A stretch of DNA of 34,010 bases from Echinococcus granulosus (GCF_000524195.1 NW_020170434.1:89963-123972), one strand, 5' to 3'. Shown: positions 1 through 12,672, counted from the stretch's first letter. The notes: generated by a model from the sequence alone, not told the origin. Made by a program: numbers and translations.

Positions 1-3000
1 ACTTTTTTTGCTTAAAGCCTGCATCTCCCCGGCGAATTTTCCTAGAAATCGGTAGAGAGCTCCTTGGCGTTGAGGCCTGTGCCAGGATATTTTAACAATC
101 TCAGCATAAGGAAAAGGTTCTTGCATTTTATTCATTTTTATTAAGTAATACACAAAGTGGTGTAACTAGATCGCTTTATTAACTCTAGATGCATTCACTG
201 GTAGAGTAAGGAGCAACCAGAAATGGCCTGGGTGGACCTGTGGTTCCACTATTGCCTCCTCCCTCGGTGACAACTGACGGTCACGTTGTTAAACAACGGG
301 CAGAATAAACCAAAACTGGTCTGTAACAGCCACACTCTTTAGCTCAAGGTTAACAGTCGAGTTTTCTTTGTTTTATCCTGTTAAGGCTAAAAGTATACGC
401 CCTTTTGTACATACCCCACCCAATCGTGCAAATTTTGCCACTTTTTGCCATGGTACATCTTATGGGGGTGGGATTTTCATTGTTCTTTTTTTTCACCCCG
501 CTGGTTTTGGCCGCTTAGATTAAAGAGGTGAGCTAGAGGTAGACATCTTGTATAGTGTGATGCAGGTTGGCTAGCAAATCATCAAAGTTCTGGGGGAGTG
601 TTCGATGGCTGTCTCCTCCCTCGGGTCAATCACACCCACTCGGTCAAGGGGTTGGTGTGATCTGGCCTCTTCGTTCCTCGAAGTTTCGCATGGTAAAAGG
701 AATCGTAAAGCACTCCTACACGTTTCGTTTGAAAAAATTTTAACCTAACATTAAGTGTTTGTGCTCGTGAACCTGACATCGGTGCTTAGTCGGGACAGTT
801 TTCTAGAAGTGACACGGCAAAGTATTTTACTCGCTGTTTGCGATGTTAGATAAAGCACTCAACAAAAGAGCAAACTGTTTAATCTTTAAGAAGTATTTTT
901 GGACCCTTTTAGACAAAGTTTGTGATGCCTACTTTTGCATTAACCACCACAGATATATCCACCTCTTTGCATGGAAGGCAGTCCTGCTTATTCCTCCAGA
1001 TAAAATAAGTCGTACAAATAAAAAAGTACCAGATTTTTAGTTCTAAATGCCAATCTCATCTTTTAAAGTACTCTTCATGTCCAAATCACAGTCGTGTTCA
1101 CGAAGATCAGCAAAGACCCGAGCGGTACGGCGTGTAGTACTCCGCCACCAGCTAACAGAGTGGATATGATTTTACGTAACTAACCTTTGGCTTGGACCAT
1201 GGAACAACAAATAGTCATTTTTTCTATGCAGGTGGCGGCCAGGTTCATGGTCGTTTTAGTTCGCTTCCCTTACTTCATGATGCAACGCAAAATCGTCTTA
1301 AGTCGGATTCATTGAAGGCAGTAACGCCGTTGAACGGATGGCCATTTGTTGCCCATTACGGCGACGTTGGGAATTTTTCTATAATTTTGGATTTTATCCA
1401 GCTTAAAGTAGGCTGCAGTCGCTTTTTGCAGTCTTTTAGTGTCATCGGTAAAATTTTATTCTTGAAACGTGAACTCGTTATAAACCGGGGGGATCACATC
1501 ACCTATGAACAGGCTACTTCGCGGTCTTTGAGCTGGCTTACCGAGGCTGCATTGTAGAGGCAGAATTTGCCATCCAACAGGCTGGCAGGCTCTCCGCATT
1601 CTCTAAGGAGAGTCAAAAGATGGGTTTGTTTCGATAGTTTCTTTCCACAATTTGTCAGTTAAATGGGATTCTGAATGCATTCATTATGTCAAAAGCATTC
1701 AAGCCTGGAATTTCAAGCTTGTGTCTGGTTGCATTTACGTCAATTTTTTCTAAGTGCTCTTCTGGCAACCACATTACTAAATATAAGGCTACTAAAAAAT
1801 TAGGATGTAGGCAAATTTGCTAATTAAGTAAAACTTCCTGAAATGATTCAGTTGCCATGAATAAGCTCTGCACACTATTAAAATTCACAATGGCATGGAA
1901 GACAGCCCCATCAAAAGCGAATGCAACCACGGAGATGAACTTGCGCGTCTGCCTCACATCTTATTCCCGCAGTACTCAGTCCATGGTATAAGGGTATTTA
2001 TCCTTAGGTTTTGAGGTAAACTTTATCCAGGGTATCAATTTTTTACTGCAATCTACAGCGGTGACAGGAATACAAAATCATTTAACATGCAATTATTTCC
2101 TGAACCTCACTGCTTAGATCAAAACATGGGCATTCAGGAACTTAAAAGCACATCTAGTATAATACAGTAATTTTCCTCGTAGGAATATACCATAGCAGTG
2201 TCTACAGTCATTAAAATAATTCCTTATCCTAATGCAGTCAACTACCTTCAAATTCACCAATCAACTCCGCAGTTGCTCTACGAACAAAACCACCAACAGG
2301 CAGTTTGGAGAGGAATAGCCTGCCACCGATATGTCCAAACCGTCGAACCCTTCCTCCTCGCGTCGGACATCCCACTCTGCCTTTCGCATACCACCCACAA
2401 TGCTCCATGGTTCGCATGGTGAGTATCCGCTAAACTTAATTTTTTACTGAAAACAATTAAGTAGGCATTTAAGAACCGATTGCATTTTTGTGCATTATTG
2501 AAGGATCCTGAGCACTTTTTGAACAAGTAGACCTTCTTATGGTGAAAATATTCATTCTCTTTAATTTGGCCTGAACTTAAATTTTCGTTAGCACTCATTT
2601 GGACATCTACAATTAGGGGGCACTTGAATTCCTGTATCAGGTCCTCTACTACAACAACCTAAACAGGCTCTCTTTAAAATTTTTTAAAGACGCACATCTA
2701 ATGGAAGGCAATCACAGGTTGCTGATAGTAGTTTCCCCTTGAACAAAAAGACCTACACCATGAAGTCGCTACAAACTCCAAAAATCGACTTCATTTCTTT
2801 CCCCCTTTTTACCTACTTTTGTTATGCTTCGCATTCGGGCGTGACTCCCAGCGAATTTGTTGGCCCACAACCCTGCATAGAGAAGCAACCCCATCATAGT
2901 GAATCACACTCTAAAGCAAAATAATCTGGGACTGCGCATTACTTCACCTTATCATCATCTAGTAGTTCAAGGCGTTTTTCCTCTGGGTAGATTCGTGTTA

Positions 3001-3420
3001 AGTGTTTTCTCATCCAATCTCTCCTTGCAGTAAATTTACTTTTAATGAAGAGAAATGAAATGTGATGACTCAGAGTCTAGAATGTTCTGCTTTTTCACAT
3101 ATTTAGCCCGTTTTAGAACAATTCTGCAATTTCTGGTGATTCACTTTGGTTCAAAATAGCTTTAGAGAAGCGACAAAATTTTCACTCTCCTGAAATGGTT
3201 GAATGCAGTTAACCTTGGGTTTGCACGCAACAGAAAGGAGCTAAGCAGGTGGTACTTGAGCGAAAACAAACGATAATTGGATAAATAATGCTGAGGAGGA
3301 GCATCTCTATGTAAACTGGCTACCTGAGGCACCGTTTTGAGCCAGTAGACAATTCTAAGAAAGTCTTTCAAGAACGTTAAATTTCCGCTTTTCTGCGTTC
3401 ATTTCCACGTATAATTCGTT

Positions 3421-3436
3421 GTCACATGTATGTGAC
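3421..3436. repeat. Dispersed 16-bp palindrome, copy 1
   Basis: The sequence GTCACATGTATGTGAC matches the GTCAC-N6-GTGAC core and is followed by GCCC, the same downstream flank seen at other copies. The arms do not extend beyond the core at this site. It lies outside any recognised exon. Confidence 0.8.
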
Positions 3437-4009
3437 GCCCTGATTTTTTAATCTGCACCTCTTTAGTCTTTTTAGAAGCAGTATTAACACGGAGTAGTAT
3501 GAAAACTGGTTCATTATTAGTATGCAGAAATGCTAGGATGCAAAACACCATTGTAGCGAAAGGCACAAATACGGCGGCGACTGAACACCTCGCGGGTATG
3601 TGTGCCCCAGTAAAACAAAGTTCGATTCGAGACATCGATACAGCTCAGAGCATTTGATAATTTCACATTTTTTTTTGATCAAAAACCCCTCATTGATCAT
3701 CTTCAGTTGTTTAGAGGCCATCCATTTTGCTGCCTCTTCCGGTAAGCAAAATCTCTGCAGGATCATTAAATAAAATGTGGAACTGCGTCATGATAATGGT
3801 GTTTCGCCCTCTTGGCATTAATCTCCCATCCATAACTAGTTCCCATAAATTAGCACATTGGGAGTCTTTGATCATTAATGGGCAAAATCGTGATAATTTT
3901 CGATGGGATACAACCTGAACTGCCAATGAGGGGATTAGGGTGACCCAGCCAATGAATGACGCGCTTTGGATGCGTCACCACAGAAAGTCCATCCATTCGA
4001 CAGCAGCTT

Positions 4010-4029
4010 CACACACAAACACACACACA
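4010..4029. repeat. Short CA dinucleotide-rich run
   Basis: An imperfect CA run interrupted by an extra A. It explains the Cys/Val/Leu-rich minus-strand open frame that crosses it, so that frame should not be taken as coding on its length alone. Confidence 0.7.
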
Positions 4030-5204
4030 GACAAGCGCAAACAGTAGGTACCTGCACGACTTCCACCGCGTCTCGGTTGCACGTCGCAGACATCCGTACG
4101 TTACTTTCGTTTGCCTTCTCCCCTCTTTTGCATGCTCCTCTCTGAGTTTTGCCGTCTCTCCCAGCATCTGACCTTATACTGACCTGCAATGTCGATACAA
4201 GGATGAAAAAATCGGTGGCTGAAACAGTCACACAGACACGCATACTTTTATGGCTTAATCAAACCGCTCCACAAATTCTACTGCTTTTGGGAGAAATCGT
4301 CCCTTTTGCAGCTGAGATTCTACTCACAATCCCATTCCACTTATTCATCTGGTTCCTCTTTTATCTATTTTTTCCATAAAAAATTGGTTTTACTGTGCCG
4401 TTATTCAGTTCCGCTCAGAACTTTTGAAATGGCATTTTTGCCGCCAAAGTAAAGTCTTCCTTTTTTCACTTGGTAGCAAAAGACTTTTTGCCCAAAAAGG
4501 GTCAAAGTTCCCATTCCCGGCTCTCGAATCCTCGAAGGCCACCACTCGAATTCCCGCATTAACTAATAAGTAGCAGGCACAACAGCGGGCGAAGTCGCCT
4601 CGACTTTAACCACTTTATCCCGGTGCATGATCATATCAAAAGGAGATTTGAACGGGGATATCAAGGTCTTGACTTATAAAAAGGTGCATTAATGGGAATG
4701 GAATACTTTTAGACCTCTATTTGCGAAAATTGGTGGTTTTGAGGTCCTTTTTTTTTTCAAAACAGCTCATTCTTTTCGTGTTGATTCAACGGAGGTAGCT
4801 TGATAAAGATATGAAGTAGTTATGTATAAGTTTACCGCAAAGCAATTACCAATTTATACTGTTAAAGATCACTTAAGTCAACGCATAAAAACATTTACTC
4901 TTTCATCATTCGGCAAAAAAAAGGGGTTTTCAGGATTTATATAGGCAATTGTGAACCGCCACCACTTCAAATTCATGAGTTACAGTCAGCATTCTTCCAT
5001 TGTTGCTATTTGAGGTGAAATGCATTTTTGAAAGAACTCCTAGCCTCTTTAACTGGTCAAAAAACAAATTCATTTTTGTCACCGTTGCAGTCTTTTGTTG
5101 CTAGACTGTCACCTTAGCAGTTAGCATTTTGTCGGTAGAAAGGGATTCACTCGGAGTGTAGTGCTTGAAGTCTTCCTCGTTGTCGCAGTGGGAGAGTGTA
5201 CTAC

Positions 5205-5350
5205 TTACCACCGCGTAGACGGGCTGTGAGGACACCGACATGGTGGTCCGAAGGCCACGCCGCCGAGCGGAGGTGCAGCCTGTAGCGACCCGAATACCCG
5301 CCTGCGACTTTCAACTCACGCAGTCAGACAAACCATCAGGTCGCAGTGAT
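5205..5350. promoter_or_regulatory. CpG-rich patch, possible minus-strand promoter or 5' end
   Basis: About 145 bp stand out from the AT-leaning surroundings by a high density of CG dinucleotides, for example in the runs around 5255-5275 and 5285-5305. A good minus-strand ATG followed by a consensus splice donor lies at its left edge. This suggests the start of a leftward gene. No TATA box or CCAAT box is obvious. Confidence 0.3.
5209..5241 (-). CDS. Candidate minus-strand first coding exon
   Basis: On the minus strand an ATG at 5241 opens 11 codons reading MSVSSQPVYAV. They end exactly at a full consensus donor, GTAAGT (5208-5203), in phase 0. The ATG context (CCACC before ATG) is favourable, and a TGA lies upstream in the same frame near 5312, so this ATG would be the first in frame. 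The exon sits at the edge of a CpG-rich patch. I could not find a convincing second exon to the left, and the peptide is too short to assign to a family. A chance ATG plus donor is the main alternative. Confidence 0.3.
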
Positions 5351-5954
5351 AGCAAGACGAGTAGCAAAGTCTCCAATTGAAAACTCACCTATTCTGTTAA
5401 TATGAGATGCCAAACTTTAAATTGGAGTGACTCGGCTACGATTTTCCGCCTAGTCTTAAACTGTTCCAAAAGGCCGTGATTAAAAATGACGCCGTTAGAT
5501 TTCTAGTAACGAGTGTATTACACTTCGTAGGTAGTCGTATGCAATGGAAGACACTTTTGCGGAAAATTTGATTAGCATCTGACGCTGAGTTGCTTATTTT
5601 GGGGCATTTTGCCTCTTTTTTCTTTCGGTTGCGAACAATGCCACGATTACCAGTCGTTCCTCTTATAAGTTGCTTTCTTACTACACACGACTCGGCATCT
5701 CCAAGAGCAGGTTTACATTACTCCATGGTTCCTTTGTTTTTGGTTAGGTCCCAAATTCCGTCAGATTTCGTCGACTACTTGCTGATGTGAATTAGGGGAG
5801 CAAACGAAAATTTGAGACCAACTTTTTTAAAGACCCTCAAAGAACAGAAACCGAATGCAGTGGGTGTAATATCCCTCAGGATAATTTGCCATGTCTTTCC
5901 AACAAGACCAAGGCGTGGTGTGAAGTCCACTATTGTGGAAACTGTTCTGTCTCT

Positions 5955-5990
5955 AGGTGACAGGAAAAGGCCTAGCCCTATGCATCACCT
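5955..5990. repeat. Inverted repeat, outlier of stem-loop cluster
   Basis: AGGTGA (5955-5960) and TCACCT (5985-5990) are exact complements across 24 bases. The stem is too short to mean much alone. It uses the same GGTGA/TCACC sequence as the inner stem of the hairpin at 6071-6092. Confidence 0.35.
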
Positions 5991-6047
5991 TTTCTATTTC
6001 TCATATGAGCATACAATTGTCTATTTGGATTAAGAGGTGGCAATCAT

Positions 6048-6118
6048 CACGAGAGGGTAGACTGGAGGTTGAGGTGAGGCATTGTTCACCTCCCGTCACA
6101 GTCTAATTTACCCTCGTG
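6048..6118. repeat. Compound stem-loop 1
   Basis: Three nested stems can be drawn. The outer arm CACGAG-A-GGGTA (6048-6059) pairs with TACCCTCGTG (6109-6118) with one bulged A. The middle arm GACTG (6060-6064) pairs with CAGTC (6099-6103). The inner arm GAGGTGA (6071-6077) pairs with TCACCTC (6086-6092) around an 8-base loop. It could be a structured RNA, a fold-back end of a mobile element, or a regulatory cruciform. No known RNA family was recognised. Confidence 0.5.
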
Positions 6119-6123
6119 GGAAT

Positions 6124-6158
6124 AAAACTTTTTTCTCTCTGCTAGAGAAAAAAGTTTT
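6124..6158. repeat. Perfect 15-bp hairpin with 5-base loop
   Basis: AAAACTTTTTTCTCT (6124-6138) is followed by CTGCT and then by its exact reverse complement at 6144-6158. It lies six bases after stem-loop 1. It is T- and A-run rich, so part of the pairing comes from homopolymers, but the C, CTCT and AGAG positions also match. Pol III would tend to stop at such T runs; I have no evidence of a pol III gene. Confidence 0.75.
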
Positions 6159-6177
6159 TTCTTATATGCCTTTGAGT

Positions 6178-6264
6178 GAGGTGATAGGTCCCACCCTGTG
6201 GGGCCCGACCTCTAGCAACGGAACAATGGAGTCCGTCCTCTGAACAGGAAGTTGGGCCACAGGG
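6178..6264. repeat. Stem-loop pair with two competing folds
   Basis: Fold A has GAGGT (6178-6182) with ACCTC (6208-6212), enclosing GGTCCCAC (6187-6194) with GTGGGGCC (6198-6205), one G-T pair and a 3-base loop. Fold B has CCCTGTGG (6194-6201) with CCACAGGG (6257-6264), CCCGAC (6204-6209) with GTTGGG (6251-6256), and ACGGA (6218-6222) with TCCGT (6232-6236). The two folds share bases and exclude each other. Function unknown. Confidence 0.5.
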
Positions 6265-9050
6265 GAGTAGGAAGGGTAATGGACATTACTTAACTAAGAA
6301 GACGCATATTTCAGGAAAAGATACACCAACCAACCAGCCAAGGCTTTGAAATTGCGTTGAACCCAGTCCGTGAAGCGTACAAGCTCGTGTCACATCAGGT
6401 TTTTAATCCACAATCCATGGAGGTTCATGCGTAGTGGGAAATGGTAAAGATCATACTTACAGATCGACGCACTTCCTCCCTTTGTAAACAAACAAATGCC
6501 TAAAGAATCGCACATACCTTGCAAGTCTCCATGACTTATAGCACCTCTTTGCAGCACCCTGTATTCAAAAATCGCATTGGCTTCTCTCGGTCACTTAATC
6601 ACTCGACAGGATGCAGTTTTTAGTTGCATAAAAAGAAATGTAGGAGTGTGAATTGGCTAAAAATTTTTGGATGTTCTGAAAACAGAAATGGTTTAACAAA
6701 TCTCGCGCAATTTTAGGACGCAGATGGCATCCGTAGGTCGTGTCTGGTAAAACACGGTGTTTTTATGAATAAATTCGAAAAATCTTGCATGAAATAGCTT
6801 CGGTTGTGCGATCTTCAGACACCGCAATAGCTGTTAGCATTCGGCTACAGTGAAGTCAAATTATCGCGGCTCAAAGAGCATCCAATGCATTTCCAGCCTC
6901 ACGGGGAGGGAGGCGTGACTGAGGATTTGGGGGGATCACGCTGTGGATTGCATGGGACTTAGCATGGCGGGCAAAATGCCAGGTCTCCAGAGGTGAGGGA
7001 GCTTATTTGACACCAAACCCAAACAGAATGACATTGCATGTCCTCCCCCACTGCCTAATCGCAGTGTCGGCATGTTTGAGAGATGACGGTGAATTGCTCC
7101 ATAAGTCGACATGTATCAGTCATCGCATAAACAATCTCTCCTTGCAGCTACCATTTATGGTCGCCACGATGGAGGGCTTAGTCACCCTCACCGACTCTGG
7201 TCTAACGGCTCTGCACGGATGAGGTGTCTGAGATCTAACACGAGTTGCCTCCGAACTTTTAATTAGGCCTAGTAATACGTAAAATCAAGGTTGTAGTGTT
7301 TAAATAATAAGGAAAACTGAAAAGCTTGGGAAGCAAAAGGCAAATTTATGTTCGACACTGCCTGTCACTACTATTGTGCACTTTGACCAGCGTTTGACTG
7401 GTGCCTGTAAAGCAGCTTTGGCGTGGGAAGATTTGTTAATGCGACTGAAACGTCCTGGGCCAGGACAGCCTATTTCACTTCGGTATAGATATTCAGCCCG
7501 TGGTAGCGTTCCCTCGTAAATGATTGTGTTGGGTTACATTCACCATTCTCACGGAAAAGGCGCGTCGCATGTACAGTCTCGTCACACAATAGATTATGCG
7601 CATTGCCTTAGGCTGGCAATCACTAGGGCCAGAATCACCACCGACATACGTATGGACAGCTGGCAAATGTGCCACTGCAACTGAGAGCCCCATCTCAGGA
7701 GCAGATGGCAGGAGCAGACACCCACGCGGTGGGGTTAACATGACATTCTCCCTTAACTGCGCCCCTATTCATGTACCCACTGTCATTTCTTGCCCCCTAC
7801 TTTGATTAACAGTGTCCATGTCCGACATTTGCACCGATTTTTTACCAGTAGCGGGGCGACCTGTTTACTGCCCAACGTGGCAGCCAACTCATGTCTTATG
7901 TAGTTAAGTGATGCGGTTTAATGTGAAAATTTCACCACGGGTTTGTATGAACTAGAGGTCTTCTTTGGTACTCCAGGATGTGGTTAAGTGTGTCGAGATA
8001 ATACACTGGAAAGAGGTGTGATTTGCTTGATGAAAAGACGGTCTCTACTTCTATGAGATTTGAGGCATTTCGTGGGTTTCGTTTATGATTTATTTCCCAC
8101 CCAGATCTCCCCTTGCCTTGAGCATCGTACTTAGGTCTTCCAGATGTAAAATATTGCTAGTAGTAGTCCTTGAAAACTGTTTCAAATCTTACATTTACCG
8201 CTTTATCAGTGAGTAATTTGAATGAACCATCTCTACGCTGTAACAGAACGAATTCGGTCATGGATCATGCATTGTGTCAAGTGATGCTTTTTCACTCGTA
8301 CACATTATAGCTAGTCCGCAAAGTTCCGATTGCTATCACACCAACTAATTCCCAGTTCTTTGAGCTATCCTAAATGAAATCATTCGGTACTTAGAAGTCT
8401 TGTTTCCATCTCGTGGTCATCAATTGGCCAAATCCTTGTAGGGCACCCTTACACTTGACTTTTTTGGAATCATCATCCTCTTCTGTGTCGGTTCCACGAT
8501 CAATTTCGCGCCTTACAGCATCGACACTACGTTTCCTAAATCCATGGCTTTAATAAAGCTTCCCACAAATGATATTTTGAAGCTCGCACATTTTCTCGTA
8601 ATATCGGCGGAGTAAGGCAGCAGTAAATCAAAGAAAACTACAAACAAGTAAAAGGGATTTCAACTGTCTAAAGAGACAGAACCCTCCATCTTCTTCGGCT
8701 AGTCGGTATGTAACAAAGTGGACTCATCCGGCAGAACGAGGAGTAGCACAAATGCGGCATTGAGGCTAGGCAGGCGCTAAGCTGCGCCTACTACTGAAAT
8801 CGGAGTCTTCAGTAGTTCGCACACCAAAAGAAATGAGTGGCTTGATTTCTTGCCGTGAAGAAGGGGTGCGAAACGCTAGGCATGTTTAAAAAAATATTAG
8901 CAAGATCAGTTTTCCTCTTTTTACCAAATATACCATATAACGCCCAATAAAAACGCTATCATGAGGCCATTATTCAACCTAGGCATAGGAACCTCAGCAT
9001 ACCGCGAGATTTTATTCGTCTGACACCTCGATTTTCTTGCTTAACCACAA

Positions 9051-9066
9051 GTCACAGATATATGAC
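9051..9066. repeat. Dispersed palindrome, diverged copy
   Basis: GTCACAGATATATGAC differs at two of 16 positions from the GTCACATATATGTGAC form found at 21448 and 33316. The left arm is intact; the right arm has ATGAC in place of GTGAC. Confidence 0.5.
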
Positions 9067-10017
9067 ACTCATCCTTCCATCATACAAACATCGACAGTTT
9101 GTCGACTTGATAGAAGCCCTGCTGTGCCCCGTGCCTTTCCGCATCAAAAGCACCCACTCTCCTAGCAACTTTCTTCCTTTTTATCACAAAAAAAAATTAG
9201 TTTTGGAAGTGGCTGGTTGAAGCATCTGCGTACAATAATGAGGGAAATGTAATTATGTGACCACTTTGATCCGCTAGTAATGTGCCGACAGTGCACCCAC
9301 GCCTTCTCCTCATTCACATTCAAGTCGGATTTCCCGTGATAGGTTAAAACGCTGGGGGCTGTTTGCTGCCCGCTCATTCTGTCACGCTTTTTGTATGGCA
9401 CAAATTTTGTTTCAGAGACGTAATTTTTTTAGCCGTCAAGTTAAGTTTGCAGTCACGCGGAGCGAAATACTCTCCCAGGCAATTTGGCAGCGATTTTTCC
9501 ATCATGCTACTCCCATTGGGATAGCTGGTACGGTGCTGCCGGATGAATCGTCAGTCAAATGTCAAAATTGTGGAGGATATTTAGCCTAATTGTTACTATG
9601 TTTATATGCAATCATCTGAGTACTTCGGTCTAAATTGTCCTGCCATTTGCTGCTTCAATCTGGGGCTTCAATTAGCCTTTTAATGTCAAACTCCAAAAAT
9701 TGCAGGCGAGAGTGAAGAAAAAGCAATTGCGGCGCATTTAAACAATTATAGGAGTAAAAAACCTCCTAAAATCTGGCTTTAATTAATTAATTCTTTTTTG
9801 TTTCATTGAGCTGGCACGGGGTTTTCATTAAATGAAATCAAATTTGGACAATCTTGAAGTAGGTCTTTGTGATGCAGCTCACTCGCAATAACTCACTCCA
9901 CTAAATAGGAAGTCCGTTGCCAAAAAATATCATTACCGATTCGTAATTAACGGAATTAGATACAAAATTTTATCAAAATGAACCACTGCATTACTAATAA
10001 ACACGTCTCCTGCCAGC

Positions 10018-10033
10018 GTCACACATGCGTGAC
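10018..10033. repeat. Dispersed 16-bp palindrome, copy 2
   Basis: GTCACACATGCGTGAC has both five-base arms intact and one unpaired position in the centre. It is preceded by AGC. No arm extension is seen outside the core. Confidence 0.8.
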
Positions 10034-12672
10034 ATATGTTCATTGTCAGTTTATAATGTTTGCTTGAGCAGCTAGATTGATTGATTCCACTTGCTCCAGT
10101 TTCTAGGCTGAATAGCTGTGGGGATGGATTTGTCTCTGAGACACTAAAAAACCACGATCCGCTAAAGTCAGAAGAGGGTGAGGAGTTGCACGCCTATGAT
10201 TGGCTAACTCTTGTGTTGGATTTTAGAAGACGATGTTTTTTTCTGTTGGTAAAGTGTAAAATACGCAATTTAATTTAAAATCGCTTAAAATTTGTTCAAT
10301 CATGTAATCAAATAGCTCAGAAGACCGTTTAATTATCTTATTTGCTAGTTCTGTCTATGATATTGTAAGGCATGTCAGTGTCGGTAGCGCCTTCCTTGCT
10401 GCCTCCCTCCCTCTAACTTGCTTCGATAACGTTTCAAGCGCATTAGATTATGAGCATCAAATCTGAAGATTTGGGTAAGACCAGGCTCTAAAAAAGCATG
10501 CGGTTACTCATCTCCAAGTCATGCAGGTTGTGTGGGGATACTAGAAGCGGTGTCTCGACTAAATTTCTCAGTAGCATTTTCCATCCAAGGTCTTTAAAAC
10601 TATAGCCAGTGTCTAGAGGCGGGTTTTAGAATGTATTGTGGGTAGGGAAGTGCCATGACGTACCCTCCATTGCCTTATTGGTGACGTGTCTGAGCTACTA
10701 AGTAATCCCAACATTTCTGACAGTATCTGATAGTAGGAAAATACTTCCATCTTTAACCTCGAAGGCGTGAAGAGACCTCTTTCGACTTCTAAATGCTAAA
10801 AATTATGTTTACATTCATGCTAAATGCAGTTTTTTGCTTTAATTTAACAGGTAGCTTGGCTGACGACCACGTGGCAGTATAGATATGCTGCTTCGCCAGA
10901 CTGACAGCAGTTGGCGCTGGTTGTCCCTCATTCACCACTTCAGCTGATACTCATATTCCCAGTAGTGTAAACATTCTTAGACCCGGAACCTTCCAACATC
11001 TGTTTTATTGTTTCAAACTCACCTAATCTGTTTACTGCCCTCAATTTTACTAATATGATCATTGGATGGAAGCACACAATTCACACGTTTGTGAAGTCGG
11101 GCACCGGTAAATAAATTGGGTCGTCACACATCTGGTAGCTAACGCATCAAAGTGTATTTTGATATAATTTGGGTATTCCAGTTGAAATCCAGTTCAAATT
11201 TGCTACTTCTAATAAGTTCTCACGTGAACTTATCTGGTGGTATACCTGAAAGCAATGGAGGCTTAACGAAATCTGCTAGCTTGAAATCTCCCGAATGCAC
11301 GGATTCATTGATTTGCCCAGCGCAACAAAGGCTGATTAAGCTTTCAAAAGCGGAGGTTCTTCCTCAAATGCTGCCGGTTTTTTCAGTCTGGCGCGATGAT
11401 TGTGCCGCGGAAAGAAAAAAGGAGTCCAGGTGAAGAGGAGAAAGAGGAGGAAACCGTTGTGTGATGACTAACTTTGACTTGCCAACAACCTAGTCAATAA
11501 CATTTGTGTTGTCTGTGAGTCAGGCGGAGGGCAAGACAGGACTAAAAAAGCTTTAGTAGTTAATCTGAGAGGATTTGACTGAACTTTGCGGCAACGCGCG
11601 TGTACACCCTTAGAAAAACGCGTCAAAATGTCTGCTAGGGTGTAGCCTTGTGACTCAGAGTGCCTCACCAATCGCTAATTCACTAGGCTGGCAACCGACT
11701 GACGGTTAGTGGGTGGAGGGATGGCTGTTTTTTGAGGTGGATGGACTGCTAGATGGATGGATGAAGAAGGTTCAGCAACAAGAGAGAATGGTAGAAAGAC
11801 AGATCTCAATTTTCCTCTACGTTGCTCATCACTGCTTCTGTGGCACTTCTGTGTTGATGGCATTCATTCACCAGATATCTACCTTGTCAACTGGAACCTC
11901 CTTAATACCCTTGGATAACAACACTTCTTCTGTAATCTGAACCTAACCGTTGGTAAGTCTCGAAACATCACTCCAAACCATAAGCTCTTTGAATTGTGTA
12001 GTTTTTTTGACCACGAGGAGAAGGGCTTTTTGAAGGAGAACCTGGCGGTGGCTCTTTATTTGTGAATGTCCTTATATAGTATGTTGGTTGGATCCAAGTA
12101 TGTGAATTGTTTCTCTGTTACCTTTGTTGCTGAACTAGCTAAAGTAGGGCCGAGAAGTCGGGGAAAGCTTGACCACGTAGGTAAGAGATCTTTCTCAAAG
12201 TTTACACACGACGTATTGTTAATCTTGGAATCACCGCGGTTGATGACTAAGGCGAGGAGATTGATATACTCTACCTTCAACCTGGCTTCTCACGATCTGC
12301 ATTTTGTGACAGATATTCTGCGGAATAGCCCATGGAAGCCTCGGTAACAGGTAACGATTCTAATCTATCATTGGTTTGGTTAAAACCAAAGTTTCTGAAC
12401 CTCGGTGGCATAAAGTGGTCAGCTCCTTATTACCAAACTTAACTTTGCGGCTCAAATTCATCGCAGCGGTAGATTGTGTCGTGCTTTAGGTATAGCCAAG
12501 CGTAAGATATGGAAAAGAGACGAAAGTAATTCCATATCCCAAAAGCTCAGCCTGCTCTCCAGTATTACTGTGGTCATTGGAATTATTCGCAAACCAATGG
12601 CTCTTTCGCTCCCCCTTTTCCCTAATCCATGGGTACCCGAAGGAAATCAGTCATGTACCCTGAAGTTGTGCC

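Larger units (their letters stand above)
1..5202. other. Non-coding stretch, no gene recognised
   Basis: I see no exon with a recognisable domain here. The longest open frame (1192-1557, plus, 121 codons) has no motif I know and no good splice context, and several other frames of about 100 codons look like background. The stretch holds one dispersed palindrome copy (3421-3436) and a short CA-rich run (4010-4029). If the CASKIN-like gene has upstream ankyrin exons, none is visible here. Confidence 0.6.

Noticed and set aside
1192..1557. Open frame of 121 codons, plus strand
   Set aside because: No known motif and no supporting context; other frames of about 100 codons in the window are clearly non-coding.
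4052..4093. Minus-strand MSATCNRDAVEVVQ ending at a GTACCT donor
   Set aside because: The donor is ordinary, upstream sequence is purine-rich without a good acceptor, and it overlaps a low-complexity CA region; not enough to call an exon.
4484..4499. CTTTTTGCCCAAAAAG palindrome
   Set aside because: Single, short and made mostly of T and A runs; expected by chance in AT-leaning DNA.
9091..9105. TCGACAGTTTGTCGA palindrome
   Set aside because: Isolated seven-base arms with no second copy noticed.
11182..11429. Exon-like block with acceptor CCAG and donor AGGTGAAG
   Set aside because: It ends in phase 2, which forces the next exon (13153) into a frame that meets a stop in exon 2; length is within background.
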